A stretch of DNA of 64,000 nucleotides from CAZNYG01 sp964577205 (GCA_964577205.1 CAZNYG010000002.1:5300-69299); one strand, 5' to 3'; positions 1 to 8,686 are shown, counted from the stretch's first letter. Program-made: numbers and translations. Notes: generated by a model from the letters alone, not told the origin.

Positions 1-2
1 AG

Positions 3-2084
3 TATGACTGGGTCCGTCTGAAAACAATAGATGATTTTATAGAATCAATGTCGTTGCCGCGGTTGGGAGGAATTCAGTATAACGAAGAGGAACTGAATTA
101 TGCGGTAGCTGGAGCTCAATCGGGTGGAAGATCTAAAGCCGCGATACTTCCTGGGAATGCAGGAAGGTACTATCTCAGACTCGCGAGCGGCTGGCCGAAA
201 TGGGTGGCGGTGGCGGAGGTGGCGGTGCGGGAGTTCGTGTACCCGATCGTCAACCCCTCAAGGTTCGACGCGATGCATGGCGCGCCGAATGCAGGCCGGA
301 CAAAGGCGATCAAGGGCATGTTCTACGGATTCTGGGTTCCGGTCGTAACCGGCCTGATCTGTTCGGTGGGCATTCTCTTTGGCCTGGGAATATCGCCGGA
401 AATGGCTGCCTCTCTTGTTGGCATGGGGGTAACGGCCGGTTCAGCCCTCAGCCTTATACTTCATATCGATTACGACATGAAAGCGGCGATTCCCATGATA
501 GCGGTGCTGATAGACAACGAAGAACAGGTGAAACGGCTGCCCGTTGAGGACGATTGTGCGACGGTAGTTATCGTCGATAAAAGTCCGGAGCCCAAAGATA
601 ATACCGGGTTAAAGAATATCGGAATAAAATGCAATGGTCGGGCGACGTACGCGGAACTGGATAAAAGCGGCAGGCTGATCATTTACACGGATCATGCAAA
701 AGAAATCATTACTCAACTGAACGGGTACGCTGACCCGAGCAACCGGTTGTTAGAGCGGCTCAGCGGGATATTCGGCAAAAGGCTGAACGGCGTGTTTGGC
801 GTACGCAATATGACGAAACAGGACTTGGGGGACATGGATGTGCCCGTAGTGTCAGGGGATATGGTGAACGTCAGCGGTCGGGCGATCATCAACGAACACA
901 ATGCCTCGGTGCAGGCGGGCAAGCAGGAAGTGTCGATCGTTTGCAGCGATCCGGATAAAGTGCGGGATACGGTAAGACGGCAGCGGATAAACAAGCCGAT
1001 AACTTTCCTTTTCGAAGAAATCAGGGACAAAGACGCCAGCTTCTTCCGGGACCTTCAATCGCAGGGCAGCAATGTCTATGTGAAATATGACGGGACTGAT
1101 GCGGAAGAGTTACGGGCATTGAAAGATAAAGGAGTGGATGGATTGCTTTGTCTCAATCTGACGGAAAATGAATTGGTAAAGGCGGGCATACACGCAGAGG
1201 AACTGGGCAACAGAAATGCATGGATAGCGTCAAATGATGCTGAGAATGGCAGGAACGCATTGCGGATCACCGCCGAGAACGTGAATCCGGGCACAAAAGT
1301 GAAGGATCATTCGGTAGTTTATGTTGAGAGCGCCGTACTGGTTTATCTTGTGAAGAAGAAGATGATCAGCAGCATATTCCCCCCGAATTGTATTCTTATG
1401 GTTAACGGAGGGGAGTTCCGTGAGGTATCGCGACTGACCACGAGGGATGTGACGTTGATAGAGATGTTCGGGGCGAATGTGTTGGAGTATTTGCGCGGCG
1501 AACCAGAAGGCGTGGAAGGCAAGAAGGCGTATGAAAGAGACGTAGCATACAACCTTGAGATAGGCGCGATACAGGCTGATATGGCCCTGCATCAGCAGTT
1601 GACGGAAGCGAACTATGAGGAAGTTTTCGGGTACGACAGCGCGGTGAAGGATGCGATCAGGCTGCATTTGTCCCGGATAGGAGACGATGCGGTGAGAAAG
1701 GAAGCCTTCCTTAACTCATTGACGGAACGGCTTCATGGACGCGCGGCGCTGGCGAAGTCTGCGAATGTGGCGGGCGGGGAATACGGGTTCGCCTCGAAAG
1801 AGGACGAGAAGCTGTACTGCGAACTGCGGGCTATGGTCGCCCAAGGGTTGGTTGTATTAACGGACAAGGACGCTATTGATCTGAACGCATATAACGGCGA
1901 AAGAGCAGCTCAGGAAATTATCGTTTTGAAGAAAAAACTGGATGCAGCGCGGCCCGATCCGAAGACTGTTGCGGGGTTACTGGTACTGCTGGAAGTGTAC
2001 GGGGAGAAGAACAAACAGGCACGTTTAGAACCAAAACGCGCCGAAGACGCACGAAACTACAAGCGCCTGCTTGAAGCGGCGTAG
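3..2084 (+). CDS. Unknown membrane protein, C-terminal part (5' end outside window)
   Basis: The frame is open from base 3 without a stop (it reads YDWVRLKTIDDFIES before the first ATG at 48), and no ribosome binding site precedes that ATG, so the gene very likely begins outside the window. At least 693 residues remain. Two hydrophobic segments lie about 90-140 residues in (one reads VVTGLICSVGILFGLGI), followed by a long soluble, charged tail without a family I recognise. The tail alternates beta-like and helical stretches and ends in a natural-looking Lys/Arg-rich helix before a TAG stop. Proteins of this kind occur as very large hypothetical ORFs in uncultured phyla, but I cannot assign a function. 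It could be the end of a giant protein. Confidence 0.75.
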   Translation, partial: YDWVRLKTIDDFIESMSLPRLGGIQYNEEELNYAVAGAQSGGRSKAAILPGNAGRYYLRLASGWPKWVAVAEVAVREFVYPIVNPSRFDAMHGAPNAGRTKAIKGMFYGFWVPVVTGLICSVGILFGLGISPEMAASLVGMGVTAGSALSLILHIDYDMKAAIPMIAVLIDNEEQVKRLPVEDDCATVVIVDKSPEPKDNTGLKNIGIKCNGRATYAELDKSGRLIIYTDHAKEIITQLNGYADPSNRLLERLSGIFGKRLNGVFGVRNMTKQDLGDMDVPVVSGDMVNVSGRAIINEHNASVQAGKQEVSIVCSDPDKVRDTVRRQRINKPITFLFEEIRDKDASFFRDLQSQGSNVYVKYDGTDAEELRALKDKGVDGLLCLNLTENELVKAGIHAEELGNRNAWIASNDAENGRNALRITAENVNPGTKVKDHSVVYVESAVLVYLVKKKMISSIFPPNCILMVNGGEFREVSRLTTRDVTLIEMFGANVLEYLRGEPEGVEGKKAYERDVAYNLEIGAIQADMALHQQLTEANYEEVFGYDSAVKDAIRLHLSRIGDDAVRKEAFLNSLTERLHGRAALAKSANVAGGEYGFASKEDEKLYCELRAMVAQGLVVLTDKDAIDLNAYNGERAAQEIIVLKKKLDAARPDPKTVAGLLVLLEVYGEKNKQARLEPKRAEDARNYKRLLEAA

Positions 2085-2326
2085 GAAATTGACATACGAA
2101 CGCTATGCGGAACCAAGATCAACGCTCGATATCGACTTTTATATCGCGCATACAAAAGGCAATTCGAAAAGAATAGTAGAGGCTTTAAAGGAATTCGCCG
2201 GGAACGACGTTGACGCCGCAGGAAAGAATAGCGGCGGTTAATACGATAAGAAGAAGAGTGTTCCAGTTGAAAGGGATGGTTGCCGACAATGTTGTTGTAA
2301 GGCACATTACGTATGTGAAGGAATGA
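2085..2326 (+). pseudogene. Possible decayed or frameshifted coding tail
   Basis: Immediately after the first gene, two overlapping open stretches look protein-like in different frames. One contains YIAHTKGNSKRIVEALKEF and stops at about 2241. The other, one frame away, contains PQERIAAVNTIRRRVFQLKG and ends in HITYVKE with TGA at about 2326. Joined by one frameshift near 2200 they would give a tail of about 75 residues. Neither piece has a good start or ribosome binding site. This may be a remnant of the upstream gene or of a lost neighbour. It could equally be chance, so confidence is low. Confidence 0.3.
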
Positions 2327-2351
2327 AACTGCAAACTCCCCCCTATGTCGC

Positions 2352-2397
2352 GTCCGAAACAAGTTCGGACTTAGTCCCGCAGAGCGGGACTTGTTTT
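2352..2397 (+). terminator. Double hairpin with T-rich tail
   Basis: Two perfect 7-bp stems lie side by side: GTCCGAA/TTCGGAC (2352-2358 with 2364-2370) and GTCCCGC/GCGGGAC (2374-2380 with 2384-2390), followed by TTGTTTT. This fits a factor-independent terminator for the first gene. A third stem, GGGAAACC/GGTTTCCC, follows at 2434-2452. Nothing else is visible between 2327 and 2543. Confidence 0.5.
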
Positions 2398-2543
2398 GCT
2401 CTGTGTGGAAGTGCTCTGCAAAACGCTCCCCGAGGGAAACCTAAGGTTTCCCTTCGGCGTTCTCCCTGCAAAGATTGGGAGAACTGAACCTTTCCTAAGT
2501 TGTTAGAACCGTGTCGCGCCGCAACAAGTTCGGGTTTGAGATT

Positions 2544-3290
2544 TTAACGGGATTTCTGCAGGTAGATCTCGTAGAGAAGTACGGCGGAAGCGCAGGACGC
2601 GTTGAGGGATGAGACGGGGGACGTCTGGGGTATGGAGATCAGGTAGTCGCAGCGGTCTTTTACCAGGCGGTGAAGGCCTTCGCCTTCGCTGCCGATGACA
2701 AGGGCCATGGGGAAAGCGAACTTTTCTTCCCTGACTGATTTGCCGGCCGCGTCCGCGCCGACCACCCAGATCTGTTTCTCTTTCAGGCGGGTGACCGTTT
2801 CAGCGATGTTAGTCACCCGGGCGATGGGCATGTATTCGCTGGCGCCTGCCGATGCTTTGGCCACCGATTCCGTCAATCCCACCGACCGCCACTTGCCGAT
2901 TATTACTCCGTCAGCACCCAGCGTTACCGCGTTGCGGATAATGGCTCCAAGGTTATGAGGGTCTTCGATGCCATCCAGGACGACGAGCAGGGGATTCTTT
3001 TTTTCTTTTACGCTGTTCCAAAGCTCGTCCAGATCAAGATAAGTGACCGGCGCTATCTCGGCGACTACGCCCTGATTATTTTCAATGCTCAGCCGGTCCA
3101 GGCGCTCCGCCGGCACATGGTGCACGGGAATGTTGCGTTCGCGCGCGAGGCGGTCGATCTCCCCGATGACGTCGCCGCGGGCTTTTTCAGAGATCAAAAC
3201 CTTATTGACCGTCTTATTCCCCGCCTTCAACAATTCCCTGACCGGATTCCTGCCCGATATAATATCTTCCATGGGTTCCTTTGGAGCCAT
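2544..3290 (-). CDS. rlmB: 23S rRNA 2'-O-ribose methyltransferase, RlmB/TrmH (SPOUT) family
   Basis: A 248-residue protein of the SpoU/TrmH family, which methylates a ribose 2'-OH in 23S rRNA (Gm2251 in E. coli). The N-terminal 85 residues form the L30e-like substrate-binding domain (IISGRNPVRELL). The SPOUT catalytic knot follows, with motif 1 GIEDPHNLGAIIRNA, motif 2 VIGSEGEGL and motif 3 IPQTSPVSSLNASCASAV. Motif 3 has TSP where MxG is usual, a mild deviation. Length matches the family. It is the last gene of the minus-strand block yacL-ispD-ispF-cysS-rlmB, an order known from Firmicutes. Some family members act on tRNA instead, but the N-terminal domain favours rRNA. Confidence 0.9.
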   Translation of the reverse strand: MAPKEPMEDIISGRNPVRELLKAGNKTVNKVLISEKARGDVIGEIDRLARERNIPVHHVPAERLDRLSIENNQGVVAEIAPVTYLDLDELWNSVKEKKNPLLVVLDGIEDPHNLGAIIRNAVTLGADGVIIGKWRSVGLTESVAKASAGASEYMPIARVTNIAETVTRLKEKQIWVVGADAAGKSVREEKFAFPMALVIGSEGEGLHRLVKDRCDYLISIPQTSPVSSLNASCASAVLLYEIYLQKSR

Positions 3291-3292
3291 CA

Positions 3293-3437
3293 GCGGTCAG
3301 CTTTCAGCTGTCAGCATGAACAGTGAACAGCATTGCGGAAAGACATATTCGAGGGACGAACTTTATCCCTCCTGCGAAACTCCATCAATAATCTGTCGTT
3401 GTCTTCAGCCGTTGCCTCTTGCTGACAGCTATCTGTT
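3293..3437. repeat. Intergenic word repeat, CAGCTGTCAGC family, inverted pair
   Basis: Between rlmB and cysS. AGCTGTCAGCA at 3306-3316 pairs perfectly with TGCTGACAGCT at 3420-3430. Neighbouring CAG/TCAG words are degenerate copies. The pair could fold into a hairpin with a loop of about 100 bases. Related words recur at 22441-22466 and near 62360-62395. Confidence 0.6.
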
Positions 3438-3441
3438 ATCT

Positions 3442-4821
3442 TTATGCTTTTTTTATGAGCGTCGATACGCCGCCGGGGTTGTCTTCCACGCGGTAGCCGA
3501 GGGTGTCGAGCTGGGCGCGGAGAGCGTCGGAATCGGACCAGCGCTTTTCACGGCGGGCGGTTTCCCTTTTGGTTTTTAGTTCCAGCGCTTCGGCGGGAAT
3601 AGCGTCAACAAGGACCGGAATTCCGAGGGAATCTTCCATCAAGCTCTTCATCGTCGCGGCCAGGACCGCCAGTTCGGCGGGAGGCTTTTTTGTCAGCCCG
3701 TTCGCCGCTTCATGTTTCAGGTCGTGCAGGACCGACAGCGCTTTTTCCGTGTTGAAATCGTCATCCAGCATTTCGCGGAACCGGGAGATATACGCGGGAT
3801 CCGGCTGTGCCGTTTCTTTCGAAGCGGCCTGCGTCAGTTTCTGATATACCTCATCAAGCCCTTCCAGCGCGCTGCGCGCTGCGACAAGCTTATCGTCAGA
3901 AAAATCCAGAGGCGTGCGGTAATGCTGCGAAAGAAGGAAGTAGCGCACCACCCGCGGATGGTATTTCTCAAAAATTTCCCGCAGGGTAAAAAAGTTGCCG
4001 AGGGACTTGGACATCTTCTCATGGTTGATGGTCACGAAACCGTTGTGCATCCAGTAACGGACAAAGGGTTTTCCGGTGGCCGCTTCGCTCTGGGCTATCT
4101 CGTTCTCGTGATGGGGGAAAATGAGGTCCTGCCCGCCGCCATGGATGTCCAGCGTGGGGCCGAGATAGTGAGTGGACATGACCGAGCATTCGATGTGCCA
4201 TCCCGGCCTGCCTTTACCCCAGGGGCTGTCCCAGCTGACCTCGGCGGGCTCTTCCGGCTTGGTCCCTTTCCAGAGAGCGAAATCGAGCGGGTCTTTTTTC
4301 TTTTCGCCCGGATAGACGCGCGCGACCGTCTGGAGCTCTTCGATATTGCGTTTTGAAAGCGAGCCGTACGGAGCGAACTTCTTTACGGCATAATAGACAT
4401 CCCCGTCCACCACGTACGCTTTTTTCTTCTGTACCAGCGTATCGATGAAGGCGACGATCTGGGGGACCATCTCCGTGACGCGGGGATAGGCGTCCGCGCG
4501 GGCGATGTTCAGCTTGTCCATCTGCGTAAAATAGTCGGCGATGCAGGTGTCGGCCAGTGCTTTGGGAGAGATCTTCCGCTCATTCGCGCGGGCGATGATC
4601 TTGTCGTCGACATCGGTAAAATTCTGAATGTATTTGACGGTATATCCGGACCGCCCGAAATGCCGGCGGACGATATCGAAGGTCACATACACCCGGGCAT
4701 GGCCCAGATGCGCCTCATCGTAAGGCGTCACGCCGCACACGTACATAGCGACACTCTTATCAGCCTGCGGGACGAAAGCTTCCTTTTTTCCCGTCAGCGT
4801 ATTATGAATAGTTATGGACAT
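3442..4821 (-). CDS. cysS: Cysteine--tRNA ligase
   Basis: A 459-residue class I aminoacyl-tRNA synthetase that charges tRNA-Cys in the cytoplasm. The HIGH-type motif is HLGH at 38-41, within CGVTPYDEAHLGHARVY. The zinc ligands typical of CysRS are visible (C29, C212, H237/E241 region, IFPHHENEIAQSE). The KMSKS loop is intact at 269-273 (EKMSKSLGNF). Length is normal and the C-terminal DALR-type helical region is present. It lies between ispF and rlmB as in the Bacillus yac cluster, except that gltX, cysE and mrnC, which usually sit nearby, are absent here. Repeat-filled gaps of about 150 and 126 bases separate it from its neighbours. Confidence 0.97.
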   Translation of the reverse strand: MSITIHNTLTGKKEAFVPQADKSVAMYVCGVTPYDEAHLGHARVYVTFDIVRRHFGRSGYTVKYIQNFTDVDDKIIARANERKISPKALADTCIADYFTQMDKLNIARADAYPRVTEMVPQIVAFIDTLVQKKKAYVVDGDVYYAVKKFAPYGSLSKRNIEELQTVARVYPGEKKKDPLDFALWKGTKPEEPAEVSWDSPWGKGRPGWHIECSVMSTHYLGPTLDIHGGGQDLIFPHHENEIAQSEAATGKPFVRYWMHNGFVTINHEKMSKSLGNFFTLREIFEKYHPRVVRYFLLSQHYRTPLDFSDDKLVAARSALEGLDEVYQKLTQAASKETAQPDPAYISRFREMLDDDFNTEKALSVLHDLKHEAANGLTKKPPAELAVLAATMKSLMEDSLGIPVLVDAIPAEALELKTKRETARREKRWSDSDALRAQLDTLGYRVEDNPGGVSTLIKKA

Positions 4822-4842
4822 GAGGGATCCCTTCCTGAAAAT

Positions 4843-4944
4843 CGTTCATTGGTTGATTTGTTCACTTGTTCATAAGTGAGTGACATGGGAACATGTTGTT
4901 ATATTGTTGTTGATTTTCCCAATGAGCCAATGAACAAATGAACG
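4843..4944. repeat. Intergenic word repeat, GTTCATTGG family, inverted pair
   Basis: The left arm at 4843-4873 is built of GTTCATT/GTTGATT/GTTCACTT words. The right arm at 4921-4944 (AATGAGCC..AAATGAACG) is its degenerate reverse complement. The arms can fold into a long hairpin with a 47-base AT-rich loop. Sister elements lie at 22479-22574, 31421-31463, 41821-41930 and 56285-56302. Confidence 0.7.
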
Positions 4945-4947
4945 TCT

Positions 4948-5460
4948 TTACTTCCTCCGCACTTCTTCTGCACTTTCACTGCACTTCTCTTGCACTGTTA
5001 CTACAGCCATCGCCGCCATCCCCTCGCCCCGTCCGATGAAGCCGATGGCTTCGTTGGTCGTGGCTTTGATCGCGAGGCGCGTTTCGGGTACGCCGAGTTC
5101 GGCGGCAAGCAGTTCTTTCATCCGCGGGATATACGGGGCGATCTTCGGCTGCTCGGCGATCAGTGTGATGTCGGCATTGTTCACGCTGAACCCGCGTTCT
5201 TTTATGCGGGCACAGACATGCCGCAGCAGCAGCAGACTGGAAATGCCGCGGTACTTCGGATCGGTATTGGGGAAAAGATGCCCGATGTCTTCGCCTCCGG
5301 CGGCGCCGAGCAATGCGTCCATCAACGCGTGGATAAGGACGTCGGCGTCGCTGTGGCCTTCCAGGCCGTGGGTATGAGGGATCGTTACTCCGCCCAGTAC
5401 CAGCGGCAGGTCTTTTTTGCAGCGGTGCACATCGTATCCGAATCCCGCGAACACGTTCAT
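4948..5460 (-). CDS. ispF: 2-C-methyl-D-erythritol 2,4-cyclodiphosphate synthase
   Basis: A 170-residue MEP-pathway enzyme that cyclises 4-diphosphocytidyl-2-C-methyl-erythritol 2-phosphate with loss of CMP. The N-terminal GYDVHR and HSDADVLIHALMDALLG motifs carry the zinc-binding Asp and His residues. DIGHLFPNTD and the C-terminal TTNEAIGFIGRGEG are canonical. The start at 5460 (MNVFAGFGYDVHR) is chosen because its ATG overlaps the ispD stop as ATGA, implying translational coupling; a longer reading from 5478 would extend into ispD. ispD and ispF are adjacent here, not fused. Confidence 0.95.
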   Translation of the reverse strand: MNVFAGFGYDVHRCKKDLPLVLGGVTIPHTHGLEGHSDADVLIHALMDALLGAAGGEDIGHLFPNTDPKYRGISSLLLLRHVCARIKERGFSVNNADITLIAEQPKIAPYIPRMKELLAAELGVPETRLAIKATTNEAIGFIGRGEGMAAMAVVTVQEKCSESAEEVRRK

Positions 5461-6125
5461 TTCCTTTCGCGCAACCACAGGCGCGCGACGGCCATATCCG
5501 CCGGTTCCGTGATCTTTATGTTGTGATAGCTGCCGGGCACTACAGCGACTTTGCGGCCGGCATGTTCGACCGCCTGAGCGTCATCAGTGATGCCCGCGGG
5601 GAAACGCCGTTTGTAGGCTGCCGTGATTATGTCCCGGCGGAACGTCTGGGGTGTTTGTGCCAGCCAGACAGTAGAACGGGGTATGGTGCGCGAAACAAAT
5701 GTCCCCCGGCGTGATTCCTTTATGGTATCGCGCGCGGCGACCGCTACGACCGAAGCGCCTTTGTCCCTGGCCGCGTTCAGCGCTTTGCGTATGAGTTCGG
5801 GCGTGATCAGGGGCCGCGCGGCGTCATGAATGGCAACGTATTCTACAGCCGGATCGAGACATGTCAGCCCCGCGCGGACCGAATCATATCTTTCGCTGCC
5901 CCCGGGGACCAGGACACATCCGTATTTGCGGGGGACGCTTTTCAACGAGCCCGGCATATCGGGGGGGACGACAAGTATGATCTGGCAGATATCCCTGACC
6001 CCGCGGAAGGCTTCGATACTCCATGAGAAGACGGGTTTTCCTTCCAGTTTCAAAAACTGTTTCGGCACCGGGGAACCGAACCGGCGCCCCGCGCCCGCGG
6101 CGACAATGATCGCCGCCGCTTTCAT
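5457..6125 (-). CDS. ispD: 2-C-methyl-D-erythritol 4-phosphate cytidylyltransferase
   Basis: A 222-residue MEP-pathway enzyme joining CTP to methylerythritol 4-phosphate. The N-terminal nucleotide-binding loop is AAIIVAAGAGRRFG followed by KQFLKLEGKPV. The IspD signature is IHDAARPLIT near residue 105. Length is typical. It overlaps both neighbours by 4 bases: its ATG overlaps the yacL-like stop, and its TGA overlaps the ispF start. The window therefore has ispD, ispF and ispH, so isoprenoids probably come from the non-mevalonate route. Confidence 0.95.
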   Translation of the reverse strand: MKAAAIIVAAGAGRRFGSPVPKQFLKLEGKPVFSWSIEAFRGVRDICQIILVVPPDMPGSLKSVPRKYGCVLVPGGSERYDSVRAGLTCLDPAVEYVAIHDAARPLITPELIRKALNAARDKGASVVAVAARDTIKESRRGTFVSRTIPRSTVWLAQTPQTFRRDIITAAYKRRFPAGITDDAQAVEHAGRKVAVVPGSYHNIKITEPADMAVARLWLRERK

Positions 6126-7147
6126 TGCGCTTTCCCGCGGGGCTGGTCGTTATGCGTGTCCCTTTCCTGTCCCGACGGCCGGCTGAAGACCATGCGCCCG
6201 GACGATGTCTGAAGGATGGACGTGACGATGACGTCGATGCGTTTGCCCACGTGTTTGCGCCCCTCTTCCACGACGACCATGGTGCCGTCATCCAGATAAC
6301 CGATGGCCTGGTGGTGTTCCTTGCCTTCTTTGACAAGGAAAATAGGCATGGTCTCGCCCGGCAGGAAGACGGGCTTGAGCGCGTTGGAAAGGTCATTGAT
6401 GTTCAGGACGGTCACTCCCTGCAGCGAGGCGACCTTGTTAAGGTTGAAGTCGGTCGTGATGATCTTCGCGTCGAGTTCCTTGCCCAGTTCGAGGAGCTTG
6501 GCGTCGGCGTCGTGAAGGTTCGGGAAATCCTTGTCGAAGATCTTGACCGTCGAGTTCTCGTCCTTCTGCAGTTTGGCGACGATATCCAGGCCGCGGCGCG
6601 CGCGGTTGCGTTTGTGGGCATCGCTTGAATCAGCCAGCGTCTGGAGTTCTTCCAGCACAAAGCGCGGCACGACCAGCGCGCCCGAGATGAACCGTGTTTC
6701 CACGATGTCCGCGATGCGCCCGTCGATAACAGTGCTGGTGTCGAGAAGGATAAGATCGGCGGCCCTTTTCCGGCGCCCCCGTTTGAGGATATCCCTGTCC
6801 AGGAGGTCAAGCTCGGATTTCTTGCTGACCGCGATGACAAGGCCCAGGTAGGCAAGGACGATCTTGATAAGCAGGGAATAGTCCTTCATGAACTCGTACA
6901 GCCGCATATTGTCCATCAGGTATACGGTGTAGTCAAGCAGTTTGGCGCCTATGAGGCCGAGAACGGCGCCGAGAACGCCGGCGACCAGCGTGTCCAGCGG
7001 GATCCTCTGGATAAGCATTTCCGCCAGGATGATGAGCAGCGAGACGGCCAATCCCATGAGCACGCCCTGGCGGGTATGGGATATCTGGTAATAACTTATC
7101 AAGGGACCGGCTATAAGGACGAACAGACGCATCAGCCATATTAACAA
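6122..7147 (-). CDS. yacL: PIN/TRAM membrane protein, YacL family
   Basis: A 341-residue protein with three or four N-terminal membrane segments (residues 1-110), then a PIN nuclease-like domain (LLDTSTVIDGRIADI, with acidic residues in HDADAKLLELGKELDAKIITTDFNLN), then a C-terminal TRAM domain (HHQAIGYLDDGTMVVVEEGRKHVGKRIDVIV) that usually binds RNA. This order defines the YacL family, an uncharacterised integral-membrane putative RNase. A good ribosome binding site (AAAGGAGTC) precedes the ATG. It heads the yacL-ispD-ispF block as in Bacillus. Substrate and role are unknown. Confidence 0.88.
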   Translation of the reverse strand: MLIWLMRLFVLIAGPLISYYQISHTRQGVLMGLAVSLLIILAEMLIQRIPLDTLVAGVLGAVLGLIGAKLLDYTVYLMDNMRLYEFMKDYSLLIKIVLAYLGLVIAVSKKSELDLLDRDILKRGRRKRAADLILLDTSTVIDGRIADIVETRFISGALVVPRFVLEELQTLADSSDAHKRNRARRGLDIVAKLQKDENSTVKIFDKDFPNLHDADAKLLELGKELDAKIITTDFNLNKVASLQGVTVLNINDLSNALKPVFLPGETMPIFLVKEGKEHHQAIGYLDDGTMVVVEEGRKHVGKRIDVIVTSILQTSSGRMVFSRPSGQERDTHNDQPRGKAQ

Positions 7148-7160
7148 AGCAGACTCCTTT

Positions 7161-7234
7161 CAAATTTCGTGAAGCGAAGGGCGTGCGTCACGAAATTTGT
7201 AAAAGGGGAAACAGGCTTCCCCTCGGGCCCTTTT
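7161..7234 (-). terminator. Tandem hairpins between aroE and yacL
   Basis: A perfect 12-bp stem CAAATTTCGTGA/TCACGAAATTTG (7161-7172 with 7188-7199) lies beside a second stem GGGGAA/TTCCCC (7205-7210 with 7217-7222) flanked by AAAA/TTTT. On the minus strand the second hairpin comes first and ends in a T-run, so it may terminate the aroE transcript. The 12-bp stem lies just upstream of the yacL ribosome binding site and could affect its leader. Confidence 0.5.
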
Positions 7235-7263
7235 CGGGCAAAATTTTAAGAGAACAAAACTAA

Positions 7264-7294
7264 TGAGCTTACGAGCTCAAGAGCTCATGAGCTA
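7264..7294. repeat. Intergenic word repeat, GAGCTCATAAG family
   Basis: Palindromic GAGCT/TCATGAGCT words abut the 3' end of aroE and include its TAG stop. The same words form an inverted pair at 16017-16104. Confidence 0.55.
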
Positions 7295-8125
7295 AGTTGC
7301 CGCCAGCGCCTTCAGCAGCGCTTTTTTCATCACTTCTACCGGGGCTTTCATGCCGGTCATAAGCTCGAACGCGCGGGTCCCCTGGTGCAGCAGCATGCCC
7401 AGGCCTCCCCGAACGGTGCATCCGGACTTTTTTGCCTGGGCCATGAACCGCGTGGTACGATGATAAACAAGATCGTAGGCAAACAGCCCGCGGGGCAAGC
7501 CTATCCCCGCCACCGGCGATGGATCCCCGGCCTGAAGGCCTAAAGACGTTGCGTTTACCAGCAGGTCAGCTTCCGGGAGACGGCGCGCGATCTCTTTACG
7601 CGGGACGAACACGCCGGAACGTACTGTTTTTGCCAGCCGCCTGCCCCTGTTTTCGTTCCTGTTGACCACTAAGACCTTCTTGACACCCGCGCCATGCAGC
7701 GCGTACACTACAGCCCGCGCCGCCCCGCCAGCTCCCAGCACCATCGCGATCTTTCCCCGGGGTGAAAAACCGCCGTCCGAAAGATCCCTGAGAAAGCCTT
7801 CCGCGTCGGTGTTGTATCCGGTCAGCTTTCCCCGCGCGTTGACAATGGTGTTGACGCTGCCTATCCGCCGCGCCATGGCATCGGTGCGGTCCAGGAACGG
7901 GATCACCGCTTTCTTGTGAGGAACGGTGACGTTCACGCCGATGAAACCCAGCGTCCGGATGCCCTTTACCGCGTCCCGCAGATGGGCGGCATCCACGGGG
8001 AACGGCAGATAGACGCAGGGAATGCCCAGGGAACGGAAACCGGCATTGTGCATTGCCGGAGAAAGGGTATGCCCCAGAGGCCATCCAAGAATTCCCGCCA
8101 TGGACGGTTTATCGGTTCTTTTCAT
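7292..8125 (-). CDS. aroE: Shikimate 5-dehydrogenase
   Basis: A 277-residue enzyme that reduces 3-dehydroshikimate to shikimate with NADPH, in the chorismate pathway. Substrate-binding motifs are GWPLGHTLSPAMHNAGF (residues 14-30) and VNVTVPHKK with the catalytic Lys. NTIVNARGKLTGYNTDAEGF is canonical. The NADP Rossmann loop is VLGAGGAARAVVYAL, with VVNRNENRGRRL following. The C-terminal HQGTRAFELMTG region is present. It overlaps the upstream TPR gene by 4 bases (ATGA). The remaining aromatic genes (pheA, hisC, aroF, tyrA, aroA) lie about 24 kb away on the other strand. Confidence 0.95.
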   Translation of the reverse strand: MKRTDKPSMAGILGWPLGHTLSPAMHNAGFRSLGIPCVYLPFPVDAAHLRDAVKGIRTLGFIGVNVTVPHKKAVIPFLDRTDAMARRIGSVNTIVNARGKLTGYNTDAEGFLRDLSDGGFSPRGKIAMVLGAGGAARAVVYALHGAGVKKVLVVNRNENRGRRLAKTVRSGVFVPRKEIARRLPEADLLVNATSLGLQAGDPSPVAGIGLPRGLFAYDLVYHRTTRFMAQAKKSGCTVRGGLGMLLHQGTRAFELMTGMKAPVEVMKKALLKALAAT

Positions 8126-8622
8126 TGCGCGGCGCCGGAAGGGAAATGCCTCTGTATCTCATGGTCGTTCGGGTTCTTCCGCAGGAGTTTCTTCCACAGC
8201 TGGCGCGCTTTTTTCTTGTCGCCTTTCGCGTCATACGTGTAGGCAAGGCGTTTCATTACTTCAGTGTTTTCCGGGTAGGCTTTCAATATCCGGTCGTATT
8301 TCTCGATCGCGCTGTCGTAGCGCTCGGTACAATGATCCTGCATCGCCATGTACATGAGGAATTTTGTCGATTCGTTCGTCCACTGGTCTTTACTCCGGAT
8401 GTTCACCCACTCGGTCAGCGAAGAGAAGGCCATAAAGAGCGCCACGAAGGAAAGGCAGAAAAAAAGAATGGACAGTTTTTTCCGGTCGAGCAGGACGCGC
8501 CGGTCGTTGAAAAGCGCTTCCCGGGCGATCCGGTTCATGCTGATCACCAGGTTGGATTTGTACAGGTACATCCACCCTAAGAAGAAAAACAGGATACCGA
8601 AAGCGAACTTTAAGAAGATCAT
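8122..8622 (-). CDS. Membrane protein with TPR-like helices
   Basis: About 166 residues with two membrane segments (FLKFAFGILFFFLGWMYLY and ILFFCLSFVALFMAF), then a soluble tail with TPR-type repeats (ERYDSAIEKYDRILKAYPENTEVMKRLAYTYDAKGDKKKARQLWKKLLRKNP, shown here in pieces: SAIEKYDRILKAYPEN and KKARQLWKKLLRKNP). Function unknown; a protein-interaction role is inferred. The frame is open to an ATG at 8688, but that codon sits inside a promoter -10 box (TACAAT, 8692-8687), so translation must start further in; 8622 (MIFLKF) is the next ATG. It is co-transcribed with aroE through a 4-base overlap. Confidence 0.65.
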   Translation of the reverse strand: MIFLKFAFGILFFFLGWMYLYKSNLVISMNRIAREALFNDRRVLLDRKKLSILFFCLSFVALFMAFSSLTEWVNIRSKDQWTNESTKFLMYMAMQDHCTERYDSAIEKYDRILKAYPENTEVMKRLAYTYDAKGDKKKARQLWKKLLRKNPNDHEIQRHFPSGAAQ

Positions 8623-8686
8623 TTTGATCCGGGCGGCGCTGGCCGGAGCAGCCGGTACTTGTGCCCGCGCCGCGGTATTTCCGATC

